A stretch of 64,000 nucleotides of DNA, from contig NZ_CP151726.1 in NCBI RefSeq assembly GCF_038443385.1, positions 2,418,001 through 2,482,000 on the forward strand. The letters run 5' to 3'. The notes beneath the pieces are model-generated. The model was not told the DNA's origin, made no database searches, and worked only from the letters and a program-made list of their open reading frames with translations. The translations under genes and the position numbers were made by a program. The stretch is from Stieleria varia. Its GTDB lineage: Bacteria > Planctomycetota > Planctomycetia > Pirellulales > Pirellulaceae. Below, piece by piece: positions 7,263 to 18,130 of this stretch (within the stretch, counting starts at the first letter, position 1; each line of letters starts with the position of its first letter).

Positions 7263-9353
7263 TCAGCGGATCAAACGCATGCGTTTGAAGTTGGGGGTGA
7301 TCGGCAGTGGGGATCGCCAGTGGTGCGGCCAGAAAACAGCTAACGCTTTGCCCACGAGCAAGTCTCGGGGAACGTACTCGGCCTCAGAAAACGTGTAAGC
7401 TTTCTCGCGATACCGATCGGGCAACCCGCCGACTCGCTTGGCGTTGGCCCAAAGTCTCGCGTCCAAGCTTTCCGGGCTGTTGTCTCCCATCGGAAAGAAC
7501 TGATCGGCTTGCAAGTCAAACGCAATGCTGCGTCGTGATTTCCAAACGTCGATTTGGTCCCAAGTTTCCGGTTGGGACATCATGTCTTGGATGTCCCGAA
7601 CGGCTTGATAGGGGTGCAAGTTTTGACCGACGATTCCGCTGAGTTCATCAATGTCGTAGTCAAAGATGCCGCGTGAATCGACGTTGGCGGCGATGTAGTA
7701 CATGTCGCGAGACACACCGACGTGATGAACCGTGGCGCTGCCGCCGCGAACGGCAAGCCCCACCGGAGCTGCGTCCAGCGGATGAACGCCCGGCTGATAT
7801 CTCGGGGACGCTTCGTCGGCCGGACGATACCGAAGCGAGTCGAACGTGGTGGGTCCGTCAAATGAAACGAGTTTGTTGTCGACCCAGAGCAGGAGTTGAT
7901 CGTCACAGTTGCTCATGCGGACGTTGGCCGTTCGTCCGGCACGCAGGGAGGTGGCCGCGGTGGGCGAAGTGGACTCGGTGCCATCAGCGGCCGTGAACGG
8001 ACGCGTCTGACCGTCGTCGATCTTCAAGGTCGCCTTGCCCGTCGCCAAATCGACCGAACACTGATACTTGACGCCCGATTCGATCAACTCCAGCAACAGC
8101 TCTTTGCAGTCACTGCCCAGCTCGATCTCGCTGTCCATGATCAAGTCGCCGACCCAGTGCTGGCCAGTGTAGGCACGATCGCTTTCACCAAAGCTGGCTC
8201 GACCCTGCAGGGTATCCAAATCGCCACCGGATACGTAATCGTCACGGAACGTGCCATTGAATCCGCCGCCGATCAGGCCGGTCGAAGTCACCGGATATTC
8301 GGAGTAGATCGTGCTGCTGTGAACGTTGATGTAACAATCGTATGCATAGAAGTCCGTGATCGCGCCGCAGGAGTACGGCTCCACGTCACGAAGGTCGCCG
8401 TTTGCCTTGGCGGTCGCCCATTGTTCAGGACGAGGCCAGCGGTGAAAATATCGGAGCCAATGCAGTTCGTCGTCATTCGCTTTGAGCTGGGCAGTCAAAC
8501 CGTCCGCTGATTGTTTAACCGTCCATGAGTCCGTGGGTGGCTCACTGGTGTTTTCCGCCCATGGCTGAATGCGGCTGGGGTAGCCCGATTGAATCAGCAA
8601 CTCGGATTGGCGGTCGCTGTCGTAGACGTGATGCTGCATCGCGAGCAGTTTGTCGACTGGCTTGCGCAAAATGGTTTCGGTCGCCTGTTCGGCGTTGCCC
8701 GAGCTATCACCAAGAGGTCGTGCATACACGTCGCCGTGTTGGATGCGGAGAGTCTCACCGGGCAATCCGACCAAACGTTTGATGTAGTTTTGCTTGGGGT
8801 TGCCTGGGAATTTGAAAACGATCACATCCCAGCGCTCCGGATCGGCGATCGTGTAAGCGAACTTACTGACCAAGATGCGGTCGCCGTTGAACGTCCCGTG
8901 ATCCGGTGCGTCTTTGAGATCAAGACTGTTGACGTATCGACAGTTGGGGCACATGCCCGCCACGACCGTCGACACCTGCCGCTGTTCCCGGCGTTCCTTG
9001 CTCGCGCCGACTTGGAAAGATTGTCCGCACTGCTGGCACTCCAGATCCTTGTGCGCTCCCATCAACGTTGGTGCCATTGAGCCGGTGGGGATCACGAAGG
9101 CTTCTGCGATGAACGCGCGGAACAGCATCGCCAGGATAAAAGCGACCACGATCGCCTCGATCGTCTCACGCTGCCCACTCGTTCGGATCGCTTCGGCACG
9201 GATGACCGCAGGATCGCGAGTGTCTTTGACGGGCACGTCGCCGGCCTTGCGTTGATCGCGTTTTTCGGAGGATCCCGCCGCCTCGGACTGCGGCTGAGCA
9301 GACGTTTCGCCGGCGTTGGATGATGATTCAGAGCGTTTGGACTTGCGGCTCAT
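7263..9353 (-). CDS. lepB: Signal peptidase I with large extracytoplasmic insertion
   Basis: 696 residues, more than twice the usual length. One membrane helix (about 64-86) leads into IPTGSMAPTL with nucleophile Ser92. The general base is Lys192 in YIKRLVGLPGE. The C-terminal box is FFPMGDNSPESLDARLW (from residue 619), followed by LLVGKALAVFWP. A zinc-ribbon-like pair CQQC (106-109) and CPNC (135-138) sits shortly after the serine. About 415 residues lie between the Lys box and the C-terminal box and look like a beta-sandwich (LamG/concanavalin-like). The enzyme cleaves signal peptides outside the inner membrane. The open frame extends upstream to 9515, but the ATG at 9353 gives a clean basic start; the extra 54 residues have no family support. 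Confidence 0.88.
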   Translation of the reverse strand: MSRKSKRSESSSNAGETSAQPQSEAAGSSEKRDQRKAGDVPVKDTRDPAVIRAEAIRTSGQRETIEAIVVAFILAMLFRAFIAEAFVIPTGSMAPTLMGAHKDLECQQCGQSFQVGASKERREQRQVSTVVAGMCPNCRYVNSLDLKDAPDHGTFNGDRILVSKFAYTIADPERWDVIVFKFPGNPKQNYIKRLVGLPGETLRIQHGDVYARPLGDSSGNAEQATETILRKPVDKLLAMQHHVYDSDRQSELLIQSGYPSRIQPWAENTSEPPTDSWTVKQSADGLTAQLKANDDELHWLRYFHRWPRPEQWATAKANGDLRDVEPYSCGAITDFYAYDCYINVHSSTIYSEYPVTSTGLIGGGFNGTFRDDYVSGGDLDTLQGRASFGESDRAYTGQHWVGDLIMDSEIELGSDCKELLLELIESGVKYQCSVDLATGKATLKIDDGQTRPFTAADGTESTSPTAATSLRAGRTANVRMSNCDDQLLLWVDNKLVSFDGPTTFDSLRYRPADEASPRYQPGVHPLDAAPVGLAVRGGSATVHHVGVSRDMYYIAANVDSRGIFDYDIDELSGIVGQNLHPYQAVRDIQDMMSQPETWDQIDVWKSRRSIAFDLQADQFFPMGDNSPESLDARLWANAKRVGGLPDRYREKAYTFSEAEYVPRDLLVGKALAVFWPHHWRSPLPITPNFKRMRLIR

Positions 9354-9491
9354 GTTGCAATTGCAAGGGGGCGTGGAAAGGGAAGTACGGAATCCTAGCT
9401 GTTTTGCCCAGCTTATGAAACTTCGATTCTGAGTCGCTAATCTTGGCTTTCGGCAACAATCTGGCGAAAACGACCGAAAACCGATTACGCG

Positions 9492-11666
9492 GTGGCAAAC
9501 CAGCTTAGCAAGCAAACCATCAAACGGGCGATGTCACGGCTGTCCGGGGGCGATAAGATGGAGGAAAGTGAGAAGCCTTCGGCGGAGCATGGGGAGCCTG
9601 CCGCGATCCATCGGCTGACGTCCCTTCCGTCCGCGTTCCCCACTGATCATTCGCCCATGACCAAGCTGAAATCGCCAAACGTCGCGTCTCCGTTTTTTCG
9701 GCGTCCGAGCTGCCTGTTTCCGGGGACCGCCCAGCGTCAGGAAATCAACTCTGCGGTCCGGCGAGCTTCTTTTCCGATGCTGCTCGCGATCGGGACTTGT
9801 GTCGCCGTGTTGGTCGTCCTGCAGGCAGCCTCGCCAGTTCAGGTCTGGAGCCAAGACGCCACTGCTGACGGCGAATACTCTGACGGCGAATCAGAGACGA
9901 CCGATCAGCGTGTCCATGAGCTGATCGAAAAACTGGGCAGCGACAGCTACGCGACCCGGTTGCGAGCAAGGAATGAATTGCAGCGAATGGGGCTGGAAGC
10001 GTTTGATGCGTTGAGAGAAGCGCAGACGCACAGTGACAGTGAAATCTTGTCCGCCGCACGTTTCCTGATCAGCAGTTTGCATGTCGCTTGGGCCAAAGAA
10101 ACCGATCCTGCGGAAGTCCGCGAGGCATTGGCCGAGTACGGTGCACAGGACGCGTCGGAACGAGAGAGCCGCATCCATATCTTGGCAAGTTTGCCCGACC
10201 GCAAAGGCTTGCACGCGCTCGTGCGACTGGCTCGATTTGAGTCGAACATTGCGTTGAGTCGGTTGGCCGCTCTGTTGGCAATGAAGCAGAATGTGAGCGA
10301 GGATCGGGCGCGACAAATCAGCAATGCCGAACGTATTCGAGAAATGCTCAGGGGCAATCAGCGTCAGGCGTCGCAGTGGTTGTTGGCCTATGCCGACGAC
10401 TTGCGAGAGGGTCAGTATTCGGAAAGTCGCTGGCAAGATTTGATCCACAAACAACGCAGCGAGCTGGACAACGCCTTGTCGCAGACCACGCACGCCTCGT
10501 CCGTCTTGGAACTGGTTCGCGTCTCTGCCGCGAGAGCGGCAGAGCAAGGTCAAACCGCAGAAGCCTTGCGTTTGGCGATCGAGAACGCTGACTTGGTGCC
10601 CGCGCGGACGCGTGGTTTGATCGATGCGTGTGAGTGGGCGATCGATCATGAGCTGTTCCCCTTTGTCAGCGCGCTGCAACAACAGCATCAGCATGTCTTC
10701 GAGTCTCACGCCCTGCTGATGTACTCCGCCGCACACGCGCACTTGTCAGCCGGCGAGGTCGCCAAAGCGAATGAACTGGCAGAGCGGGCAGCAGCGATCC
10801 GCAAGTTGCCCGAAGATGAAACGCAGCGGACAAATCTGTCGGACAAAGAGTTTGAGGAGATGGCGTATGCCCACATGGCGATCGGTGAGCAACTGGAACA
10901 ACGCGGCTTGTTCGACTGGGCAGAGAAAGAATACCGACTGGTGATCGACTCGTCGGACTTGGAAATGAACGTCGGGGTTCAAGCACGCCAGAACATGAGC
11001 AAACTGTGCGAAGAATTACTTCGCCATGACGACGCGGTCAAATGGCTGGAGCCAGTCGTGGAGCGTGCGGAAAAGGACAACAAGTTTCAAAACAGAATCA
11101 GTATCTTGCTGCTCAGCGCTGCATCACTACGCAGCAAGGTCGAGTACCAGCGTGCGTTGAGCCAAATGAAGTCGGGTCAAATCGACGCGGCCAAGAAGAG
11201 CTTGGTCACCGCGATCAACGCAAATCCGACGGACATCAACATCATCATCACGATGATGCAGATTGACGATGAAAACGATCCAGCATGGACGGCTGTCATC
11301 TCTCGCTACTGGACGCAATCGATCGGCCGATTGAAATCGGACATCGCCAGTTACGAAGCCAGGATGCGGCGTGGTATCCCGATAGCCGCTCGAGATGATT
11401 TGGCCGAATCACTCAACCAGTACGCTTGGTTGGTCTCCAACACCAAGGGGGATTTTCAGGAAGCGTTGCGGGCAAGCCAGCGATCACTCGTGTTGAGCCC
11501 CGGCAGCCCTGAATTCTTGGACACCCTGGCACGTTGCCATTTCGCCGTGGGCGACGTGCGTGCGGCGGTGGCAACTCAAAAAGAGGCGTTGAAGGTCTGG
11601 CCGCATTCCCCTCCGCTGAAACGTCAGTTGAAGGAGTTCGAAGCGGCGTTGCAGGACACAGAATAA
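9492..11666 (+). CDS. Membrane-anchored or exported HEAT/TPR repeat protein
   Basis: 724 residues from the longest start. A hydrophobic stretch at about residues 94-113 (PMLLAIGTCVAVLVVLQAA) is a signal peptide or anchor. It is followed by a HEAT-like helical region (LGSDSYATRLRARNELQRMG and similar) and then TPR-type helices up to the C-terminus (LNQYAWLVSNTKGDFQEALRASQRSLVLSPGSPEFLDTLARCHFAVGD). The start is uncertain. The ATG at 9558 has a G-rich sequence 8 bp upstream, and the ATG at 9657 would shorten the odd N-terminal tail. By family it should be a scaffold in the periplasm or at the membrane; no enzyme motif is visible. It is divergent from lepB, so the two share the region from 9354. 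Confidence 0.75.
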   Translation: MANQLSKQTIKRAMSRLSGGDKMEESEKPSAEHGEPAAIHRLTSLPSAFPTDHSPMTKLKSPNVASPFFRRPSCLFPGTAQRQEINSAVRRASFPMLLAIGTCVAVLVVLQAASPVQVWSQDATADGEYSDGESETTDQRVHELIEKLGSDSYATRLRARNELQRMGLEAFDALREAQTHSDSEILSAARFLISSLHVAWAKETDPAEVREALAEYGAQDASERESRIHILASLPDRKGLHALVRLARFESNIALSRLAALLAMKQNVSEDRARQISNAERIREMLRGNQRQASQWLLAYADDLREGQYSESRWQDLIHKQRSELDNALSQTTHASSVLELVRVSAARAAEQGQTAEALRLAIENADLVPARTRGLIDACEWAIDHELFPFVSALQQQHQHVFESHALLMYSAAHAHLSAGEVAKANELAERAAAIRKLPEDETQRTNLSDKEFEEMAYAHMAIGEQLEQRGLFDWAEKEYRLVIDSSDLEMNVGVQARQNMSKLCEELLRHDDAVKWLEPVVERAEKDNKFQNRISILLLSAASLRSKVEYQRALSQMKSGQIDAAKKSLVTAINANPTDINIIITMMQIDDENDPAWTAVISRYWTQSIGRLKSDIASYEARMRRGIPIAARDDLAESLNQYAWLVSNTKGDFQEALRASQRSLVLSPGSPEFLDTLARCHFAVGDVRAAVATQKEALKVWPHSPPLKRQLKEFEAALQDTE

Positions 11667-11778
11667 CGATCATGCGGATCACTCGGCCAAGCCGACATCC
11701 AGTGATTTGCATGCATTCCAATGGACGATCATTCCCGGTGAATCCTCTTTGTATCCTCCCGTTTGGAGACACCTGGCC

Positions 11779-12042
11779 ATGTGGCGTTCACTGTTCATCG
11801 CTCTCGGCATCATGGCGATCATTGTCGGCATCGAATGTCTGTTGATCGACAGCGCCAGCTTCTATTCCCGCTCCTCCACGACCGCAGTGGATTTTTTGGA
11901 TCCCTCGGGAGCGCCGTCCAAATCGATCACGACTTGGAAACCAAAAGAGTGGTTCCCTTGGTTGGTGCTCAGTGTTGGCACATTGGTGGTGATCTATTCC
12001 TTCACCATCCCCAATCGAATCCGGCATTCGTCGTTCGACTGA
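11779..12042 (+). CDS. Small two-helix membrane protein
   Basis: 87 residues from the ATG at 11779 (MWRSLFIALG). Two hydrophobic helices, at about residues 3-22 (LFIALGIMAIIVGIECLLI) and 58-76 (WFPWLVLSVGTLVVIYSFTI), flank a polar loop containing SRSSTTAVDFLDPSGAPSK. The open frame extends to 11707, but those 24 extra residues are not membrane-protein-like. Function is unknown. It follows the TPR gene on the same strand after 112 bp. Confidence 0.7.
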   Translation: MWRSLFIALGIMAIIVGIECLLIDSASFYSRSSTTAVDFLDPSGAPSKSITTWKPKEWFPWLVLSVGTLVVIYSFTIPNRIRHSSFD

Positions 12043-12289
12043 GCCGTCGGGATGCTTTCTTGGGCTGTGTCGATGATTCAAGCCGGAGAATGCCGATCGG
12101 GCACCTTTCCCAATAGGGCCACAGACGTCTTTATTGTCGGATAAAGGCCAAGAAAGTCGCATTGCGGAGGGACTGGCCCGTCGGGAAGCGGAAACTATTG
12201 ACGGTGAAATTGTCGATGCTTACTTTGCATAAGCCGAAATCAACCAGCCGGCTGTCAATATAAGCCCTGTTAATAGTACATCCGCCGCT

Positions 12290-13252
12290 TTGCACTTCCG
12301 AAACTTCGAACTTTTCTGTGCCGTCGCCGACCTCCGCAGCTTTTCCAAAGCTGCGTCGATGTCTGATTTGACCCAGAGTGGGGTGAGCCAAGCGATTCAG
12401 CAACTGGAGGAATCGCTGGGAGTGATTTTGATCGATCGGTCCAAGCGACCATTGGGACTGACCGGTGCGGGCGAAGTGTACTACCGCGGCGTTCGCGATC
12501 TGTTGGGACGCTACCGTCGCTTGGAGCAAGAAGTTGTCAGTACGAGCAAGCAATTGGAGGGGCAAGTTTGCGTAGCGGCTATCTATTCAGTCGGCTTGAG
12601 CTACATGCCCGAAGCGACACAGGCGTTCAAGCGGTTGCATCCTGAGGTCGATTTGCGGTTGTCGTTCGGACGCAACGAACGGGTGATGCAAATGGTCGTG
12701 GATGGCATCGTTGACATCGGACTGGTCAGCTTTCCCAAGAACACGAAACAAGTGCAGTCGGTGCTTTGGCAGCAGGAACCCATTCGGCTTGTCTGTTCTC
12801 CGCAGCATCCTTTTGCGAGTCGACGCGACGTGTCGTTGAGCGATCTGCAAGGTCTGGAGATGGTGGGATTTGATCGCGAACTGGAACTGCGTCAATTGAT
12901 CGATCAAACCCTTCAGCGTCTGGGCATCACGGTCGATGTTCGGATGGAGTTTGACAACGCAGATTCGATCGTGCGAGCGATCCAAGCCAACCAGGGAATC
13001 GGGATTTTGCCGGAGGCGGTGGTTCGACGCGAGACCGCAGTGGGTTCGTTACAGGTGGTGGCGTGCCCGGAACTGAGGATCACTCGTCCGTTGGGGATCA
13101 TGTTCAAGCGTCCGGGCAGACTCAGCCGTGCGGCAAACGAGTTTGGCTCCCTGTTGCTCGGGCGACCGCTGGAACCTGATCGCCGTAGTAAACCGATAGC
13201 GGCTAAAGCCGCAGCCGTCGACTTGAAGCGTGAGTCGTCCGCGATCGCCTGA
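12290..13252 (+). CDS. LysR-type transcriptional regulator, candidate regulator of gltBD
   Basis: 320 residues starting at TTG 12290. The N-terminal 60 residues are a LysR winged helix-turn-helix (NFELFCAVADLRSFSKAAS...LTQSGVSQAIQQLEESLGVILIDRSKRPLGLTGAGEVYY). The remainder is a type 2 periplasmic-binding-like effector domain (VDIGLVSF, IRLVCSPQHPFA, GIGILPEAVV). The TTG is chosen because it places the helix-turn-helix at the usual distance from the N-terminus, and no ATG or GTG is available there. The gene sits 198 bp upstream of gltB on the same strand. GltC of Bacillus is a LysR regulator of glutamate synthase, so control of gltBD is a reasonable inference. The effector is not known. Confidence 0.88.
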   Translation: MHFRNFELFCAVADLRSFSKAASMSDLTQSGVSQAIQQLEESLGVILIDRSKRPLGLTGAGEVYYRGVRDLLGRYRRLEQEVVSTSKQLEGQVCVAAIYSVGLSYMPEATQAFKRLHPEVDLRLSFGRNERVMQMVVDGIVDIGLVSFPKNTKQVQSVLWQQEPIRLVCSPQHPFASRRDVSLSDLQGLEMVGFDRELELRQLIDQTLQRLGITVDVRMEFDNADSIVRAIQANQGIGILPEAVVRRETAVGSLQVVACPELRITRPLGIMFKRPGRLSRAANEFGSLLLGRPLEPDRRSKPIAAKAAAVDLKRESSAIA

Positions 13253-13450
13253 ATCGTGCACGACGCACCGTCGGCAAAGGAAGTTTTTGGCAGGCGAATG
13301 TGCCCTCTCTCTGGGCGGTCCGTGTGCCAGATTCGGGGAAAGGACTCTGCAGCAAGTCACCTACAAATCAACCATTCGCGTGACGCCATCAACGGCGACA
13401 GCGCGAGACAGAGTTTTTCGATTGGAAGCATCCGCGTGAAGAGTAAATCC

Positions 13451-16400
13451 ATGAACAAGCCCCTTCTACACTTGCCGACTGCCGACGGGTTGTATGATCC
13501 CGAGCAAGAAAAGGATTCATGTGGCGTTGGTTTCATCGCTCATGTCAAAGGCGTACCCAGTCATCAAAACGTGATTGATGCCGGTACGATTCTCGTTGCG
13601 ATGGACCACCGAGGCGCCTGTGGGTGCGAACCCAACACGGGTGATGGTTGCGGAATGCTGTGTGGATTGCCACATGAGTTTCTGCAAAAGGTCGCCAAGG
13701 AAGAGCTCGGTGTGGACCTGCCCGAGCCGGGACGATTCGCCGCCGGCCTGGTTTTCCTGCCCACCGATGAAGCCGAGCGAGCGCAATGCAAATCAACGAT
13801 GGAGCGTTTGATTGCCGAGCGTGGCCAGGTTCTATTCGGCTGGCGGAAAGTACCCCAAGACACGGATCTCGCCGACGTCGGGCCGACCGCACGTGCCGCC
13901 GAGCCCGTCATCGAGCAGCTTTTTGTGGGTGCGGCCGATGGCATCGAGGGCGACGCGTTTGAACGCGAGCTGTATCAGATTCGCAAACGCGCCAGTCACC
14001 TTTTGCGTGACAACGACGATCTATCGCAAGCCCTGATGTTTTACGTCTGCTCGCTCAGCACCAAGGTCATCATTTACAAAGGAATGCTGACGCCGGCTCA
14101 GTTGCTGCCTTACTACCCAGATCTTTGCGACGAGTCATTCAAAACGCACTTGGCGATGGTACACAGTCGATTCTCGACCAACACGTTCCCAAGTTGGGAC
14201 CGCGCCCAGCCGCTGCGTTTCATGAGCCACAACGGCGAAATCAACACGCTGCGTGGAAACCGAAACTGGATGCGTGCCCGTGAAGGCACCGCCCAAAGCG
14301 AATTGTTCGGCGATGATCTCCAAAATCTGTTTCCGGTCGTCGAGCCGCATTTGAGCGATAGTGGTACGTTCGACAACGTGCTCGAATTCTTGCTGATGAA
14401 CGGACGGACGCTGCAGGAAGCCATCATGATGATGGTTCCCGAAGCGTGGCAGAAACACGACACGATGTCCGAGGACAAACGAGCGTTCTACGAGTATTTT
14501 TCTTGCATGATGGAGCCTTGGGACGGCCCCGCCTCGATCGTTTTCACCGACGGCAAGTACATCGGCGCGACGCTGGACCGCAACGGCTTGCGACCAAGTC
14601 GTTACTACCTGACACACGATGATCGCGTGATCATGGCTAGTGAAGTCGGCGTGTTGCCGGTGGATCCAGAGATCGTCAAAGAGAAGGGACGCCTGCAACC
14701 CGGCAAGATGTTCTTGATCGATTTCAAGGCCGGACGCCTGATTCCAGACGAAGAACTCAAGAGCTCGTTCGCAAAGGCCATGCCGTACGGAGACTGGTTG
14801 CGTGAACAACGAATCCGCCTGAGCGACTTGCACCCCGAAGCAGAGCCGCATGGTTTTGACAGCGATACGTTGCTGCAGCGTATGCAGGCGTTCGGCTACA
14901 CGAGCGAAACGATGAACTTCATGCTGCGACCGCTGGTGCGTGAACTACGCGACCCGGTCGGCTCCATGGGCAACGACAGCGCGATCGCTTGTTTGAGTGA
15001 CAAGCCGCGGATGATCTACGACTACTTCAAGCAGCTCTTTGCACAGGTGACCAATCCTGCGATCGACTCGATTCGCGAAGAAGTCATCATGTCGCTGGAG
15101 TGCTACATCGGTCCAGAAAAGAATCTGTTGGCCGCGACCCCAGAGCACTGCCATCGGTTGTTGGTCGAGCACCCGATCTTGACCAACGAAGAACTCGCTG
15201 CCCTGTCTCACATCAATTTTGAGGGCTGGCACAGTCGGCTGATCGACATCACCTACGATCGTTCCGAAGGAACCGCCGGACTGCAGCGTTCGTTGGATCG
15301 TATCGCCGCGGAAGCAGAGGCTGCTGCGGACGAAGGCATCCAACTCGTGATCTTGACCGATCGCAACATCGGACATGACCGCGTACCGGTCAGCGCGCTG
15401 CTGGCGACCGGCGCGGTTCACCACCACTTGGTCAAACAAACCAAGCGGACTCAGATCGGCTTGGTCGTCGAAACAGGCGAAGCCCGAGAGGTTCATCACC
15501 ATTGTTTGCTGGTCGGTTACGGAGCCGATGCGATCAATCCTTACCTCGCGTTTGAATCCTTGTGGCAAGCCCGCCGTGACGGATTGATGGACTCGACACT
15601 CGATGATGACAAGATCGTTGCCGCCTATCGAAAAGGCGTAGCCAAGGGGATGCTGAAAGTAATGGCCAAGATGGGCATCAGCACCCTGCAGAGTTACAAG
15701 GGCGCGCAGATCTTTGAGGCTCTCGGCTTGAAAGACGAAGTCATCGACAAGTGTTTCGTCGGCACGGCAAGTCGAATCCAGGGTGTATCGTTCGACATCA
15801 TCGCCGAAGAATCCTTGCGACGTCACAAGCTCGGGTATCCCTCGCGTTCCTCGGACCGTTTGCCGGCCTTGCCCAACTTGGGCGAATATCACTGGCGAGC
15901 CGAAGGCGAAAAGCACACTTGGAGCCCCGATACGATCGCCAGCTTGCAAGCTGCCTCTAGGAATAACGACGAGTCGGCTTACTGGCGGTTTGCAAACCAC
16001 ATCAACTCCGACAACAAGAATCGCTGCACGTTGCGTGGGTTGCTCGGATTCAAATCCACGGGCAAATCAATCGACATCAGCGAAGTCCAATCGGCCAGCG
16101 AGATCGTCAAGCGGTTCTGCACCGGCGCGATGAGCTTCGGCAGCATCAGCGCCGAGTCTCACGAAACGCTGGCGATCGCCATGAACCGACTGGGCGGCAA
16201 AAGCAATACCGGCGAAGGCGGCGAGGACCCGGTTCGCTTTCAGCCCTTGGAGAATGGCGATTCGAAACGTTCCGCGATCAAACAAGTCGCCTCGGGACGA
16301 TTCGGTGTCACGATTGAATACTTGACCAACGCCGACGAAATCCAAATCAAGATTTCGCAGGGAGCCAAACCAGGTGAAGGCGGCGAGTTGCCCGGTCGAA

Positions 16401-18001
16401 AAGTTGACAACAACATCGCTCGAATTCGCTACAGCACACCAGGCGTCGGATTGATCAGCCCGCCGCCCCACCACGATATCTACTCGATCGAGGATTTGGC
16501 GCAACTGATCCACGATCTGAAGAACGCCAACCGAGCCGCACGCATCAGCGTCAAACTGGTCAGCGAAGTGGGCGTGGGTGTGATCGCGTCCGGCGTTGCT
16601 AAAGCACACGCGGACCACATTCTGATTTCCGGCGACACCGGGGGAACAGGTGCATCGCCGTTGACCAGCATCAAACATGCCGGCCTGCCGTGGGAACTCG
16701 GGATCGCCGAAACGCATCAGGTCTTGGTACTGAACGATCTGCGTAGCCGTGTCGTGTTGCAGACCGATGGTGGTCTCAAGACAGGTCGTGACGTCGTGAT
16801 CGCAGCATTGCTGGGCGCGGAGGAATTCGGGTTTTCGACCGCACCACTGATCACCCTGGGGTGCATCATGATGCGTAAATGTCACTTGAACACCTGCCCC
16901 GTCGGTATCGCAACACAGGATCCAGAACTGCGTGCCAAATTCAACGGCAAGCCTGAGTATGTCGTGAACTATCTATTCATGGTTGCCGAAGAAGCCCGTC
17001 AGTTGATGGCGAAACTCGGCTTCCGAACGATCGATGAGATGGTCGGACGCAGCGACATCTTGGAAACCGATGCCGCGATCAAGCACTGGAAATCCGACGG
17101 ATTGGATCTCACGAAAATGCTGAAACCTGCCACGCGTCCTCACGAAAACGTGGGTGTGATCTGCGGCCAAGCCCAAGATCACGGCTTGGAACTGTCACTC
17201 GATATGACGGTTCTGCTCGAAGCAGCACAACCGGCGCTAGAGAATCAGACGCCCGTCGTGATCGAGACACCGATCATCAATATCAACCGCACCGTTGGAA
17301 CGATCCTCAGCAATGAGGTCGCCAAAAAGTATGGACAACCCGGACTGCCGAACGACACGATCAAGATCAAGTTGACGGGATCGGCCGGGCAGAGCTTGGG
17401 TGCCTTCCTCGCACACGGCATCACGATCGATCTGGAGGGTGATGCAAACGACTATGTCGGGAAAGGACTCAGCGGCGGACGGGTCATTGTTTATCCGCCC
17501 AAGCAAAGTTCGTTCCAACCTGGCGAGAACATCCTGATCGGCAACGTATGCCTCTACGGTGCGACCAGCGGAGAAGCCTTTTTCCGTGGACGCGCGGCTG
17601 AACGCTTTGCCGTTCGTAATAGCGGTGCCCGAGCGGTTGTCGAAGGAGTAGGAGACCACGGTTGCGAATACATGACCGGTGGACGCGTCGTCGTGCTGGG
17701 ACCGACGGGGCGGAACTTTGCGGCAGGCATGTCAGGCGGCATCGCCTACGTTTGGGACCGCAAGGGTGACTTTAACCTCAATTGCAATCTGGCGCTGGTG
17801 GAACTGGAATCCATCGAACCCGGCGAAGAAGAAGCAGAGGTGAAGCAAATGATCACCGATCATCGCGACTTGACCGGCAGCGATGTCGCCGAGTCGGCAC
17901 TCGCGGACTGGAATGGATTCCTAAGCCAGTGCGTGAAGGTCATGCCGGTTGATTACAAACGCGTGTTGAAGCAAATGAAAGCCACCGCATCGGCAACCTA
18001 A
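13451..18001 (+). CDS. gltB: Glutamate synthase (NADPH) large subunit
   Basis: 1516 residues, the normal size for bacterial GltB. A 23-residue propeptide precedes Cys24 (KDSCGVGF), the catalytic N-terminal nucleophile of the class II amidotransferase domain. Then come the central domain, the FMN-binding synthase domain ([49 protein letters not shown]), and the 3Fe-4S cysteines 1138, 1144 and 1149 ([12 protein letters not shown]). The C-terminal GXGXG beta-helix follows ([39 protein letters not shown]). The enzyme converts glutamine and 2-oxoglutarate to two glutamates. The start at 13451 follows GAAGAG; the upstream extension to 13256 is not family-like. Confidence 0.97.
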   Translation: MNKPLLHLPTADGLYDPEQEKDSCGVGFIAHVKGVPSHQNVIDAGTILVAMDHRGACGCEPNTGDGCGMLCGLPHEFLQKVAKEELGVDLPEPGRFAAGLVFLPTDEAERAQCKSTMERLIAERGQVLFGWRKVPQDTDLADVGPTARAAEPVIEQLFVGAADGIEGDAFERELYQIRKRASHLLRDNDDLSQALMFYVCSLSTKVIIYKGMLTPAQLLPYYPDLCDESFKTHLAMVHSRFSTNTFPSWDRAQPLRFMSHNGEINTLRGNRNWMRAREGTAQSELFGDDLQNLFPVVEPHLSDSGTFDNVLEFLLMNGRTLQEAIMMMVPEAWQKHDTMSEDKRAFYEYFSCMMEPWDGPASIVFTDGKYIGATLDRNGLRPSRYYLTHDDRVIMASEVGVLPVDPEIVKEKGRLQPGKMFLIDFKAGRLIPDEELKSSFAKAMPYGDWLREQRIRLSDLHPEAEPHGFDSDTLLQRMQAFGYTSETMNFMLRPLVRELRDPVGSMGNDSAIACLSDKPRMIYDYFKQLFAQVTNPAIDSIREEVIMSLECYIGPEKNLLAATPEHCHRLLVEHPILTNEELAALSHINFEGWHSRLIDITYDRSEGTAGLQRSLDRIAAEAEAAADEGIQLVILTDRNIGHDRVPVSALLATGAVHHHLVKQTKRTQIGLVVETGEAREVHHHCLLVGYGADAINPYLAFESLWQARRDGLMDSTLDDDKIVAAYRKGVAKGMLKVMAKMGISTLQSYKGAQIFEALGLKDEVIDKCFVGTASRIQGVSFDIIAEESLRRHKLGYPSRSSDRLPALPNLGEYHWRAEGEKHTWSPDTIASLQAASRNNDESAYWRFANHINSDNKNRCTLRGLLGFKSTGKSIDISEVQSASEIVKRFCTGAMSFGSISAESHETLAIAMNRLGGKSNTGEGGEDPVRFQPLENGDSKRSAIKQVASGRFGVTIEYLTNADEIQIKISQGAKPGEGGELPGRKVDNNIARIRYSTPGVGLISPPPHHDIYSIEDLAQLIHDLKNANRAARISVKLVSEVGVGVIASGVAKAHADHILISGDTGGTGASPLTSIKHAGLPWELGIAETHQVLVLNDLRSRVVLQTDGGLKTGRDVVIAALLGAEEFGFSTAPLITLGCIMMRKCHLNTCPVGIATQDPELRAKFNGKPEYVVNYLFMVAEEARQLMAKLGFRTIDEMVGRSDILETDAAIKHWKSDGLDLTKMLKPATRPHENVGVICGQAQDHGLELSLDMTVLLEAAQPALENQTPVVIETPIININRTVGTILSNEVAKKYGQPGLPNDTIKIKLTGSAGQSLGAFLAHGITIDLEGDANDYVGKGLSGGRVIVYPPKQSSFQPGENILIGNVCLYGATSGEAFFRGRAAERFAVRNSGARAVVEGVGDHGCEYMTGGRVVVLGPTGRNFAAGMSGGIAYVWDRKGDFNLNCNLALVELESIEPGEEEAEVKQMITDHRDLTGSDVAESALADWNGFLSQCVKVMPVDYKRVLKQMKATASAT

Positions 18002-18130
18002 GCCGCGACTCCTTACATGAGACATTGACGGGCGACTCGATGCCCAATCGGTCGAAGTTCGTTTTGACGGACTCGACCCTTCATCAACAAGTACGAATCA
18101 TCCACCAAAACACCGTAAAGAGATTTGATC

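Noticed and set aside
14945-16885. Antisense ORFs of 351 and 272 codons inside gltB
   Set aside because: gltB is fully conserved here; the antisense frames are by-products of its codon usage.
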